The position numbers and the translations under genes were made by a program. The notes under the pieces are model-generated. The model was not told the DNA's origin, did not search any database, and saw only the letters and a list, made by a program, of their open reading frames with translations. 30,955 bases of DNA from JANNHP01 sp031404455 (GTDB taxonomy: Bacteria > Planctomycetota > JAJSAM01 > JAJVHW01), in the NCBI GenBank assembly GCA_031404455.1, contig JANNHP010000202.1:1-30955 (forward strand), in the 5' to 3' direction. Positions within the stretch are counted from its first letter, which is position 1. Each line of letters opens with the position of its first letter. Shown in pieces: positions 1 to 8,345 of this stretch.

Positions 1-1
1 G

Positions 2-889
2 GCGGACGTCGCCTGGACGCGGCTCGCCGAGACGCTCTCGCGCGCGGAGAGGTTCGAGGACGCGCTCGCCGCCGCGACCGAGGCGACGCGCCTCTACCCG
101 CGCGGGATCGACGCCCTCGCCGAGCGCGCCTACGCGCGCGCGGCGCTCCACGACATGGACGGCGCGGCGTGGGACTACCGGCGCGCGCTCTCCGGCGGCG
201 CTCTCGAGCAACTCCCCTCGCCGCGTCTGCGCCAGGACGCGGAGCGCGTGCTCGCGACGATTCCCGAGGCCAGGTCCGTCGTCGATCTCGACGCACGGAT
301 CGAATCTGCGCTGCGCGGGGTGAGCGTCGCGCGGATACCGACGTCGCACATCCTCGCGATCTGCGCCGCCGACGACCGCGACCGGTTCGCCGCGCACTTC
401 GCGGGCGACCTCGCCGTCGCGGCCTCCCGGAGCGCGCCGCCAGCGGACCGGCTCGCGGCCATGCAGCGTCTCGCGGCCGCGATGCCCGAGGGCTCCGCGG
501 TCGTCGCGATGCGTGTTCTCGCCGAGCCCGCGGCCGAGACGGAGCTTCTCGAGTCCGCGGCGACGGTCGTCATCCGCCGAAATCCCGTCTGGCTGCGCGA
601 TCTCATGCTCACGAAGCTCCCGCAGCGCGGGATGGCGGCGGCGGCGTTCGCCGCGGGGCGCACCGGGCGCCTGATGTTCGTCGACGTGCTCCTGCCGCTC
701 CTCCTCGACGACGCTGCGGGCGTGCGCCGCGCGGCGCAGGTGGCGCTCTTCGCGCTCGTCGGCGACCGGGCGCCGGGGCTCGGGCGCCTCGATCTCGCGG
801 CGTTCCCGTCGAGCGCGTACCGCACCGCCGTGCAGGACCTCCGCGCGTGGTGGACCCGCGAGCGGGGCGGCGTCGAATCCGGCCGCTGA
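2..889 (+). CDS. TPR/HEAT-repeat protein, 3' part only
   Basis: The reading frame is open from the left edge of the window, so the gene starts outside it; an internal ATG at 155 falls inside a repeat and is not a likely start. The first ~60 residues seen carry TPR-like helices (WTRLAETLSRAERFEDALAA, then ALAERAYARAALHDMDGAAW with alanines at the expected packing positions). The rest is an alanine/leucine-rich helical solenoid; LLPLLLDDAAGVRRAAQVAL near the end resembles a HEAT repeat. No catalytic motif is visible. TPR and HEAT solenoids are usually protein-binding scaffolds, but the partner cannot be told from here. The cyclophilin gene begins 89 bp downstream on the same strand. The architecture call is fairly sure; the function is unknown. 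Confidence 0.75.
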   Translation, partial: ADVAWTRLAETLSRAERFEDALAAATEATRLYPRGIDALAERAYARAALHDMDGAAWDYRRALSGGALEQLPSPRLRQDAERVLATIPEARSVVDLDARIESALRGVSVARIPTSHILAICAADDRDRFAAHFAGDLAVAASRSAPPADRLAAMQRLAAAMPEGSAVVAMRVLAEPAAETELLESAATVVIRRNPVWLRDLMLTKLPQRGMAAAAFAAGRTGRLMFVDVLLPLLLDDAAGVRRAAQVALFALVGDRAPGLGRLDLAAFPSSAYRTAVQDLRAWWTRERGGVESGR

Positions 890-978
890 CGACAGTCTTT
901 CCGCCGGGACGGACTGCCCGGACCGTACCTTCCCGGGCTTCGTCTTGGCCGAAACCCCATTGTCGTCAGAGGTGCCGT

Positions 979-1395
<417 letters not shown>

Positions 1396-1404
<9 letters not shown>

Positions 1405-1430
1405 GCGCGCGATGCGCGCGCCTACTCCTC
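1396..1430 (+). terminator. Perfect 16-bp stem, 3-nt loop, spanning the cyclophilin stop codon
   Basis: Bases 1396-1411 are exactly complementary to 1415-1430, with the loop ATG at 1412-1414. The stop codon TAG (1402-1404) is inside the left arm, so the right arm is an inverted copy of the last codons. No T-run follows, so a classical intrinsic terminator is not shown; it may be a rho-assisted terminator or a 3'-end stabiliser. Confidence 0.6.
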
Positions 1431-1464
1431 AAGGCCGAAACCTCGAGTAAGACCTAGGTACCGC

Positions 1465-1980
1465 ATGCCGGAGTCGGCGCTCATCTTCGCGGTGCCCGAG
1501 GCCGAGCCGCTCGTCGGCAGGTTCCGGGAGAAGTACGACTCGTCGGCGGCCGTCGGCGTGCCGGCGCACGTGACGCTGATCTACCCGTTCCTCGCGCCGG
1601 AATCGATCGGCCCGTCCGAGGTGTCTGCGCTGACGACGCTCTTCGCGTCCGTCCGACCGTTCGACACGACGTTCGCGCGCTGCGCCCGATTTGAGCCGCG
1701 CGTCCTCTACTTGGCGCCCGAGCCGGCCGAGCCGCTGCTCGACCTGATGCGCCGGATCTGGGAACGCTGGCCCGAGTGCCCGCCGTACGGAGGCACGATC
1801 CCGGCGGACCGGGTGCGGCCTCACCTCACGGTGTCCGACTCCGTGACCGGCGATCAACTCGACCGGGTCGACCTCGCCGTCGCGGGCGGCCTGCCGATCC
1901 GCTCGCGGTTCGCGGAGGCGTTGCTCATCGAGGAACGCACCGGCCGCTGGACGACGCGGGAGCGATTCGCGCTCGGGTAG
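1465..1980 (+). CDS. 2'-5' RNA ligase-like 2H phosphoesterase
   Basis: A 171-residue protein of the 2H phosphoesterase superfamily. The two hallmark His-x-Thr motifs are visible: HVTLIYPF at about residues 34-41 and HLTVSDS at about 118-124, the usual ~85 residues apart. These histidines are the catalytic pair that hydrolyses or forms 2',5' or cyclic phosphodiester bonds in RNA or small nucleotides. Relatives are annotated as 2'-5' RNA ligase, ThpR or cyclic phosphodiesterase; the true substrate of most is unknown and nothing here singles one out. Length fits a single-domain member. The ATG at 1465 has no obvious Shine-Dalgarno and lies 60 bp after the cyclophilin stop. The stop codon lies in the loop of an inverted repeat (1955-1992). 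Confidence 0.85.
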   Translation: MPESALIFAVPEAEPLVGRFREKYDSSAAVGVPAHVTLIYPFLAPESIGPSEVSALTTLFASVRPFDTTFARCARFEPRVLYLAPEPAEPLLDLMRRIWERWPECPPYGGTIPADRVRPHLTVSDSVTGDQLDRVDLAVAGGLPIRSRFAEALLIEERTGRWTTRERFALG

Positions 1981-1992
1981 GCGGCTCCCGCG
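1955..1992 (+). terminator. Inverted repeat enclosing the 2H phosphoesterase stop codon
   Basis: CGCGGGAGC (1955-1963) and GCTCCCGCG (1984-1992) are exact inverted copies separated by 20 nt that contain the TAG at 1978-1980. A stem of 9 GC-rich pairs would form at the 3' end of the message. No T-run follows. Confidence 0.4.
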
Positions 1993-2000
1993 CGACCGCG

Positions 2001-2150
2001 ACGTGCCGCGCGCAACACGGCTGCACGGGGCGAACCGACACGTGCCGCGCGACGTCGCCCGGACCCCGGAGTCGGGGCGGCCTCGGCCCGCTGCGACCGG
2101 GGTCTCGTGTGAGTCGGCACGGCAGTCGCTTCCCCCGGCGTCGAGGGAGG
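2001..2150 (+). promoter_or_regulatory. Structured leader of the TonB receptor gene, with mutually exclusive stems, and its RBS
   Basis: A 12-bp direct repeat ACGTGCCGCGCG occurs at 2001-2012 and 2040-2051. GACCCCGG (2062-2069) can pair locally with CGGGG (2073-2077) across a 4-nt loop, or with CCGGGGTC (2097-2104) to form 8 pairs; the two pairings exclude each other. A strong Shine-Dalgarno (GAGGGAGG, about 2143-2150) precedes ATG 2156. The arrangement could act as an attenuator or simply be GC-rich noise. I looked for the conserved cobalamin riboswitch core and did not find a convincing one. Confidence 0.3.
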
Positions 2151-2155
2151 TTCCC

Positions 2156-4405
2156 ATGAAGAAGCACCTCGTCGGACTCACGGTGGTCGCCGCCGCTTCC
2201 GCTGCGTTTGCCCAGGACGCGCCGCCCGCGCCCGAGGCGCCGAAACCCGAGCTGGCGGACGCGATCGAGCCGTTCGTCTCGAGCGAGGGCGAGATCACGG
2301 TGACCGCGACGCGCACGCGGCGCGACCCGTTCGAGCTGCCGCAGGCGGTGTCGGTGTTCGACCGCGAGACGGTGCTGGAGGTCGGGCCGTTCGTGGCCAT
2401 GCGCGCGCCTACGCGGCGTCACCCCGCGATCTGGTACGACGAGCGCGCGGGGACGACGACGGACCTGATCATCCGAGGGTTCGCGGGCTTCAACCTGCTC
2501 ACGCTCGTGGACGGCAACACGCTCTCCACTCTCTGGGGCGAGGGCGGGTTCGGGGCCGACGACATGTACGGGAAGATCGACCCCGAGGTCGTCGAGCGCA
2601 TCGAGATCCTGCGCGGGCCCGGATCGGCGCTCTACGGCAGCAACGCGCTCGGCGCCATCGTCAACGTGATCACGCGCGTCAGCCCGCTCGACTACACCGA
2701 GGAGGGCTGGGCCTGGGGATCGCGGCTGAACCTCACGGCGAGCACGAACTTCCGCGCGGACGGAGCCGAGTCGATCGGCTCCCGCGCCGAGTTCTACGGC
2801 GCGGACCCGCGGATGCGCTTCCTCGTCGGCGGATCCGCGCGCAACTTCGACCACGTGAACGGGGGCGGCGACCTCGGCCTCCTCGATCCCTCCGACGGCG
2901 ACGAGAGGAACTGGGACTTCTCGGGCGAGTACCTGGTGGACGAGGGACGCTCCCTGCGCCTGACGGTGCAGGACGTCCACCGCGAGCACGTCAAGCGCTA
3001 CTACCGTCCGTACCAGGACAACGAGAACGACCGCGAGGCGGTGGCGCTCTTCTTCCGGGACGAGGCGGGCAGCGACCTCTGGGACCAGCTCGAGGCGCGC
3101 CTCTACTGGCAGGAGAAGAAGGACCGTCGCCGGTTCTACGAGCAGGCGCCGGACGGCGGCCTCGGCGCCGTGGACAAGATCGGCGTCGCGACGACGCGGA
3201 CGCTCCAGGGCGGCCTCCAGGCGACGTGGAATCTCGGCGGCGGCCACGCGCTGACGGCCGGAGTCCAGACGGAGCTCGACCGCGGCAACAGCCCGGACGA
3301 CGAGCAGTTCACGTACGAGCACCCCGGCCCGACGCGCCGCGACGCCCCGCTCTCCGACTGGTGGGACTACGGCGTGTTCGTGCAGGACGAGTGGCGCATC
3401 GACGAGAAGTGGAGCGTCGTCGGTTCGGCGCGCTACGACCGCATGGTGTTCGAGACCGACGTCGACTCGGCCTACCAGCCGCCGCTCGGGAACCCCGAGG
3501 ACGACGAGTTCCGCGCGTCCGTCGGCTCCGTGACGGGCGGGCTCGGCGGCGTCTACCGCGCGACCGAGGAGCTCCATCTCGTCGCGAACTGGGGGCGCGG
3601 TTTCCGCCAGAACCCGCCGAACTTCGGGCTGCGCCAGCTCGGAGACGGCGTGCTCGTCCCGAACGAGCTCCTCGACCCGACCACGTCCGACAACTTCGAG
3701 GTGGGCGTGAAGGGCCGCTACACGGGCGCCACGTTCGAGGCGTTCGTCTACAAGTCGTTCATCGACAACTGGCAGGGCGACTTCCGGTCGACGACGTTCG
3801 ACGGCGACACCTTCCTCGACGTCGATGGCGACGGCGTCAAGGACGCGAACGAGGGCTACGTCCAGCAGGTCGAAGGCGGCAAGGCGGAGGTCTACGGCGC
3901 CGAGCTCACGGCGCGCTTCCACCCGCACACGCTCTTCAGCGAGGACATCCCGGCGAACTGGTCGTTCTGGGGAGGCGTGGCGCGCAACGTCGGCCGCGTG
4001 GACGGGACGGAATCGCACCCCGAGGAGGAGCCGCTGCGGCACACGCAGCCGACGCGGGGCCTCCTCGGCGTCCGCTGGGACGACGTGGACCATCCGAAGT
4101 CGGGTCTCTACGTGGAGCTCGTCGCCGACATGGTCAACCGCTACCACGACATCCCCAGCGACCGGGTCGGCACCGACCTCGCGTGGCGCGAAGACGCGCA
4201 GGACGGCTCCTCGCCGATGCTGCGCGAGTACGGGGGCACGCCCGGCTACACGCTGTTCAACCTCTACGCGGCCATCAACCTCTGCGAAGGGACGACGCTG
4301 CGCCTCGGCATCGAGAACCTCTTCGACAAGAAGTACCGTGCCGCGCACAGCCGCATGGACGCCTCGGGCTTCACCGCGACCGCGAGCCTCGACATTCGCT
4401 TCTGA
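2156..4405 (+). CDS. TonB-dependent outer-membrane receptor
   Basis: A 749-residue TonB-dependent receptor. ATG 2156 is chosen because it follows a strong Shine-Dalgarno and opens a Sec signal peptide (MKKHLVGLTVVAAASAAFAQ). A TonB-box-like segment EITVTATRTRR follows, then the plug domain (IIRGFAGFNLLTLVDGNT, ERIEILRGPGSALYGSNALG, IVNVITR), then a 22-strand-type barrel ending in the usual ENLFDKKYRA motif and a terminal Phe (SLDIRF). Such receptors import siderophores, cobalamin, sugars or peptides with energy from TonB/ExbBD; the substrate cannot be read here. Residues 555-566 form a perfect 12-residue EF-hand-type loop (DxDxDGxxDxxE), probably a surface calcium site. The next gene, a membrane-spanning sigma factor, starts 104 bp downstream and may sense this receptor. 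Confidence 0.93.
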   Translation: MKKHLVGLTVVAAASAAFAQDAPPAPEAPKPELADAIEPFVSSEGEITVTATRTRRDPFELPQAVSVFDRETVLEVGPFVAMRAPTRRHPAIWYDERAGTTTDLIIRGFAGFNLLTLVDGNTLSTLWGEGGFGADDMYGKIDPEVVERIEILRGPGSALYGSNALGAIVNVITRVSPLDYTEEGWAWGSRLNLTASTNFRADGAESIGSRAEFYGADPRMRFLVGGSARNFDHVNGGGDLGLLDPSDGDERNWDFSGEYLVDEGRSLRLTVQDVHREHVKRYYRPYQDNENDREAVALFFRDEAGSDLWDQLEARLYWQEKKDRRRFYEQAPDGGLGAVDKIGVATTRTLQGGLQATWNLGGGHALTAGVQTELDRGNSPDDEQFTYEHPGPTRRDAPLSDWWDYGVFVQDEWRIDEKWSVVGSARYDRMVFETDVDSAYQPPLGNPEDDEFRASVGSVTGGLGGVYRATEELHLVANWGRGFRQNPPNFGLRQLGDGVLVPNELLDPTTSDNFEVGVKGRYTGATFEAFVYKSFIDNWQGDFRSTTFDGDTFLDVDGDGVKDANEGYVQQVEGGKAEVYGAELTARFHPHTLFSEDIPANWSFWGGVARNVGRVDGTESHPEEEPLRHTQPTRGLLGVRWDDVDHPKSGLYVELVADMVNRYHDIPSDRVGTDLAWREDAQDGSSPMLREYGGTPGYTLFNLYAAINLCEGTTLRLGIENLFDKKYRAAHSRMDASGFTATASLDIRF

Positions 4406-4422
4406 GCGCTCGGCGCCTGACG

Positions 4423-4464
4423 AGAAAGCGTCGGTACCGTCTCCGACCCGTTTTCGTCGCTTTC
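4423..4464 (+). repeat. 42-bp intergenic repeat, copy 1
   Basis: Identical base for base, and in the same orientation, to 7748-7789. Its ends are near-complementary (AGAAAGCG and CGCTTTC) and an inner TCGG/CCGA pair can also form, so it folds as a hairpin. It lies between the receptor stop (4405) and the sigma-factor start (4510), so it could terminate the first gene or regulate the second. Confidence 0.8.
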
Positions 4465-4509
4465 CGACGGAGTTGAACCCCCGCGCGCCGGCGTGGTGTT
4501 CTGGGTGTC

Positions 4510-7500
4510 GTGAACGACGACCGCGCGGTCCGGATGGACGACCTCCTGGCGCACCGCCAGTGGGTGCGCTCGCTCGCGCGCCGTCTCGCGGCCGACGAGG
4601 CGCGCGCGGACGACCTCGAGCAGGAGACGTGGCTCGCAGCGGTCGAACATCCGCCGCGCGATCCACGATCCGTCCGCGGCTGGCTGGGGACGGTGCTCCG
4701 CAACCTGCACCGCAACTCGCTCCGCGGCGACGTCCGGCGCGAGCGGCGGGAGGCCGCGCCGCGCCTGCGCGAACCCGAGCCCGGCGCGCCCGAGATCGTC
4801 GCGGAGGCGGAGACGCAGCACCTTCTCGTGAGCGAGGTGCTCGCCCTCGACGAACCGTACCGCTCGACGGTGCTCCTGCGCTGGTACGAGGACCTCACGC
4901 CGACGGAGATCGCGGCGCGCCAGGGCGTGCCGGTGGACACGGTGAAGACGCGCCTGCGCCGCGCGGTGGATCGTCTGCGCGAGCGGATGGACGCCCGGTT
5001 CGACGGCGACCGCCGCGCGTGGTGCCTGCTCGCGCTCGGCGGCGGCGACGGTTCGGGGGTCGGAACGGGGACGGGGACGGTCGGGGGAACGAAGGCCGCG
5101 CTCACGGGCGCGGCGGGGGGAATGGCGATGGGACTTGCGACGAAGCTGACGATCGCGGCGGCGGTGCTCGTGGCGGCGGGCGCCTTCTGGTGGTCCCGGA
5201 GCGACGGCGGCGCGCCGCCGCCCGCCGACGGAGGGGAGACGGCGTCCGCGGCTCCCCCGGCGGCGCCGAAGCGCGATCACCGTGCGTCCGTGGCGGGCGA
5301 TTCAAAGCCGACGACCGCATCGACGGCCGATCCCGCGGCGCCCGACCGCGACCTCGACCTGCACGGCGTCGTCGCGCGGGCGGACGGGACGCCCGTCGTC
5401 GGCGCGAAGGTGCAGGCGGTCGACTATCCGTGGCGGCGCGCGCAGTTCGTCAACTTCCGCGGGATGTTCGAATCGCACCCCGGCGCCGAGACGACCACCG
5501 CCGACGCGGGCGCCTTCCGCATGCGACTGCGCCGCGGCGCGAGCACGATCCTGCGCGTCTCTGCCGACGGACTCGCGACGCGCGACATGGGGCCGTATCA
5601 GGCTGGGCAGAGCGTGCGCATCACGCTGACGGCGGCGGTGAAGCTCCGCGTGAACGTCCGCGACGAGGCGGGCACGCCCGTGGCGTCGGCAGCACTGTGG
5701 CTCGTCGGGTTCGGCCGCGGCGAGGAACCGTGGATCGACGCGCGCGCCACGACCGACTCCGCGGGGGAGTGCGAGTTCGACGGCCTCCCCGGCGGCGCGA
5801 AGGCAGCGATCATGCCGCTCTCCGGCTCCGGGGACTTCGGGCAGGAGCGCCTCACGCTGCCCCTCTCCGGCAAGACGACCGTGGACATCGTGTCGCCCGC
5901 CGGACGGATGCTTCGCGGCCGGGTGTTCGACGCGGTGACGCTTTCGCCGGTGACGGGCGCGAGCGTCGGGGCGGGCATCGCGCAGACATGCGCAGTGATG
6001 ACCGACGGCGGCGGCCGCTTCGAGATCCGCGGATGGACCGGGAAGTCGGCGAAGGACCTCCACGTCACCGCGTCCGGCTACGGTCGCGCGTGCGTCCCCG
6101 TCGGGGCGGATGGGCCGATCGAGATCGCGCTGCGCCGCGGGTTCGCGGCGACCGGCCGCGTGGTCGGCGCCGACGGCGCACCCGTCGCGGGCGCGTTCGT
6201 CGGACTCGCGGCGTCGTCGCGCAACGGCGCGTCGCAACAGGTCTCCACGGGTTCCGCGGTCGCCGACGCCGAGGGACGGTTCCGCGTCGAGGATCTCGAC
6301 CGCGCCGCGATCCACGCCCTCTCCGCGTTCGCGCCGGGCAGGGGCCGCATCCAGCGCACCGTCGCGCCGCCGCGCGACGGTGTGGACGTCATGGACGTCG
6401 GCGACGTGCTGCTCCCCGCCGCGCGGGCGATCGAGGGCGTCGTGCTGCGCCCCGACGGGACGCCGTCCGCGGGCGTGGACGTGCGCCTCGCCGGCCCCGG
6501 CGCCCCGTCCGGCGGACTCGGCGGCGGCGAGGACCGCCGCACAGACGACCTCGGGCGCTTCCGCTACAGCGATCTCGGGCCCGGGGACTACGTCGTCGAA
6601 GCGCGGATTCCAGGCGCATCTCCGCTGACCGCGAACGTGACGCTGACGGCCGACCGCGACGTCACGGACGTGGTCCTTCCGCCCAAGCACGCGGGGGACG
6701 CGATCGCCGTGCAGGTCGTCGACGACGCCGGCACGCCGATCCCGCACACGATCGTCCTGGGGTACGGATCCCAGCACGACGAACTCTGCCGCGTGGAGAC
6801 GGACGACGCCGGGCGCGCGCGGCTGCGGCGGCCGTCGAAGGGCAAGCTGGCGCGGCTCCTCGTCGGGGCGCCGATCCCCGGACCGTGGCTCATCTCGTCC
6901 GAGGTCCCGATCGATCCCAACGTCGCGGAGCAGCGCCTCGTCGTCGAGCGCGGCGCGTACGTGCCGGTCCAGGTGCTCGACGCCGACGGCCGGCCGCTCG
7001 TCGGAGCGCGGCTCCACGTCGAGCCGCCGGAACGAGGCACCGTGTGGAGCGGCACGGACGGAGACGGCCGGACGCAGGCGATCGTGGCGCGCGAGGGCGA
7101 GGTGTCGATCGTGTTCAGCGGCACGGTGTTCCACGGTCTCGGCGACAAGTTCAAGATGGAGGATGCCCTCCTCGAGGCGCGCCAGGACGGCGTCACCGCG
7201 AGGTCGGGCGAGATCGTGCTGCGGTGCCGTCGCGTGGCGACCGGGCGGAGCGCGACCGTTCGCGTCCTGGCGGCCGACGGTTCGCCGATGGAGGGAATCG
7301 ACGTCTTCGTGGCCGGCGGCGGGGCGAACTTCTTCCGCCAGTCGAAGACCGACGCCGAGGGACGCGCGCGGTTCGAGGACCTGCCGGGACGCGAACTACA
7401 GTCGTGCCCGTTCGGTCGGCCGGACACGCTCTTTCCGGGTGCGACGAAGTTCGTCCCGAGCGGCCAGGAGGTCGTGCTCAGGTGCCCCGAGGCAATCGCG

Positions 7501-7749
7501 GTGAGGGGGACGGCGGTCTGGTCGAGCGGCGAGGCGGTTGCGGGAGCCCTCGCCGAAGCTTCGTGGGGCGGCTCGACGACCTACCTGACCCGAACGGATC
7601 GTGACGGCCGCTTCGCCGTGCAGGTCCCCGCGGGTGAGTCCGGCCCGTTCCGCCTGAAGTTCGAGTCGTTCGACGGCAAGACGTCGCTGACGGCCGAACG
7701 CGACTTCACTTCGACCGAGCACGAACTCCGAGTCGAGCTGAAGCGCTAG
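4510..7749 (+). CDS. ECF sigma factor fused by a membrane segment to about nine carboxypeptidase-regulatory-like domains
   Basis: A 1079-residue fusion. Residues ~10-75 are sigma-70 region 2 (DEARADDLEQETWLAAVEHP, RSVRGWLGTVLRNLHRN). Residues ~105-160 are region 4 with its helix-turn-helix (ALDEPYRSTVLLRWYEDLTP, TEIAARQGVPVDTVKTRLRR). After a Gly-rich linker, one hydrophobic segment spans ~206-228 (ATKLTIAAAVLVAAGAFWW). About nine repeats follow of the form GxVxxxDGxPVxGAxV...TDxxGRFxVxxL, typical of carboxypeptidase-regulatory/Cna-B-like beta sandwiches, ending at 1079. This predicts a cytoplasmic sigma factor tethered to an extracytoplasmic sensor or adhesive stalk. ECF factors with long C-terminal extensions are known in planctomycetes. 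The GTG at 4510 lacks a clear RBS; ATG 4534 is an alternative start that keeps both sigma regions. Its stop overlaps the second 42-bp repeat. Confidence 0.88.
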   Translation: MNDDRAVRMDDLLAHRQWVRSLARRLAADEARADDLEQETWLAAVEHPPRDPRSVRGWLGTVLRNLHRNSLRGDVRRERREAAPRLREPEPGAPEIVAEAETQHLLVSEVLALDEPYRSTVLLRWYEDLTPTEIAARQGVPVDTVKTRLRRAVDRLRERMDARFDGDRRAWCLLALGGGDGSGVGTGTGTVGGTKAALTGAAGGMAMGLATKLTIAAAVLVAAGAFWWSRSDGGAPPPADGGETASAAPPAAPKRDHRASVAGDSKPTTASTADPAAPDRDLDLHGVVARADGTPVVGAKVQAVDYPWRRAQFVNFRGMFESHPGAETTTADAGAFRMRLRRGASTILRVSADGLATRDMGPYQAGQSVRITLTAAVKLRVNVRDEAGTPVASAALWLVGFGRGEEPWIDARATTDSAGECEFDGLPGGAKAAIMPLSGSGDFGQERLTLPLSGKTTVDIVSPAGRMLRGRVFDAVTLSPVTGASVGAGIAQTCAVMTDGGGRFEIRGWTGKSAKDLHVTASGYGRACVPVGADGPIEIALRRGFAATGRVVGADGAPVAGAFVGLAASSRNGASQQVSTGSAVADAEGRFRVEDLDRAAIHALSAFAPGRGRIQRTVAPPRDGVDVMDVGDVLLPAARAIEGVVLRPDGTPSAGVDVRLAGPGAPSGGLGGGEDRRTDDLGRFRYSDLGPGDYVVEARIPGASPLTANVTLTADRDVTDVVLPPKHAGDAIAVQVVDDAGTPIPHTIVLGYGSQHDELCRVETDDAGRARLRRPSKGKLARLLVGAPIPGPWLISSEVPIDPNVAEQRLVVERGAYVPVQVLDADGRPLVGARLHVEPPERGTVWSGTDGDGRTQAIVAREGEVSIVFSGTVFHGLGDKFKMEDALLEARQDGVTARSGEIVLRCRRVATGRSATVRVLAADGSPMEGIDVFVAGGGANFFRQSKTDAEGRARFEDLPGRELQSCPFGRPDTLFPGATKFVPSGQEVVLRCPEAIAVRGTAVWSSGEAVAGALAEASWGGSTTYLTRTDRDGRFAVQVPAGESGPFRLKFESFDGKTSLTAERDFTSTEHELRVELKR

Positions 7750-7789
7750 AAAGCGTCGGTACCGTCTCCGACCCGTTTTCGTCGCTTTC
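7748..7789 (+). repeat. 42-bp intergenic repeat, copy 2 (between convergent genes)
   Basis: Exact copy of 4423-4464. It begins within the sigma-factor stop codon (TAG 7747-7749) and ends 3 bp before the stop codon of the convergent minus-strand gene (7793-7795). Here the outer arms are perfect (AGAAAGCG with CGCTTTCT, the last T at 7790). The position suits a bidirectional terminator. The T-rich tract on the plus strand (CGTTTTCG) is internal, not 3' of the stem. Confidence 0.8.
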
Positions 7790-7792
7790 TAG

Positions 7793-8335
7793 TCAGACGA
7801 ACCGCACCGCGCCGTCCCGCCACACCGCGAACCCCGCGAGTTCGCCGGTCAACGCGGCGCCCGGCGGATGCAGCGTCGAAGTCCACCGCAGCGGGAACAC
7901 GCCCTCGCGCGGCTTCCCGATCGACGCGAGGTGCGCGCCGAGCTGATCCGGAGTCGGCGAGAGCACGCCGAACCAGAGCGGCACCTGGCCGCGCGCGGTG
8001 CAAATCGTCGGCTCGCGGACGGCGAGGGAGCCGCCGTCGCCGGGCGCGAACGTGACGTGGCCGTCGAGGCGTGTGCCGTCGGCCAGCGCGAAGACGGCGT
8101 GCAGCAGGTACTTGCCGTCGGGGAAGTCGATGGCGCCGTCCGCGTCGGCGGCGCTCGCGTCGATCGGCATCACCGTCGCCTCGTCGGGACCGACGAGCTG
8201 GGAGCCGTCGCGGCCGGGGAACCACCACGCGGGCTGCGTGCGGAGATCCTCGCCCGTGAGCTCGTCGAGCTGACGGCGTCCGGGATACGGGTCGGGGATG
8301 GGGTCGCCGCCGAACACGGCCTCGTGGGAGCTCAT
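7793..8335 (-). CDS. Hypothetical protein downstream of boxR
   Basis: A 180-residue protein I do not recognise. The start MSSHEAVFGGDPIPDP (ATG at 8335) is preferred because it lies 10 bp after the boxR stop; longer in-frame extensions run through boxR and read as arginine-rich shadow. No signal peptide or membrane segment is seen. The middle has alternating hydrophobic strands (KYLLHAVFALADGTRLDGHVTFAP; PLWFGVLSPTPDQL), suggesting a small beta-rich or mixed fold, and the C-terminus is beta-like (ELAGFAVWRDGAVRFV). The 10-bp spacing makes co-transcription with boxR likely, so a role in benzoate metabolism or regulation is possible but unproven. It ends convergently with the sigma-factor gene across the 42-bp repeat. 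Confidence 0.7.
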   Translation of the reverse strand: MSSHEAVFGGDPIPDPYPGRRQLDELTGEDLRTQPAWWFPGRDGSQLVGPDEATVMPIDASAADADGAIDFPDGKYLLHAVFALADGTRLDGHVTFAPGDGGSLAVREPTICTARGQVPLWFGVLSPTPDQLGAHLASIGKPREGVFPLRWTSTLHPPGAALTGELAGFAVWRDGAVRFV

Positions 8336-8345
8336 CGCGGAGAGG

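Noticed and set aside
1925..4666. 913-codon minus-strand frame opposite the TonB receptor
   Set aside because: No domain signature; the plus-strand receptor explains the sequence.
3825..7604. 1259-codon plus-strand frame overlapping the receptor and the sigma fusion
   Set aside because: It reads as Arg/Ala/Ser-rich shadow; the overlapping frames contain unmistakable TonB-receptor and sigma-factor motifs.
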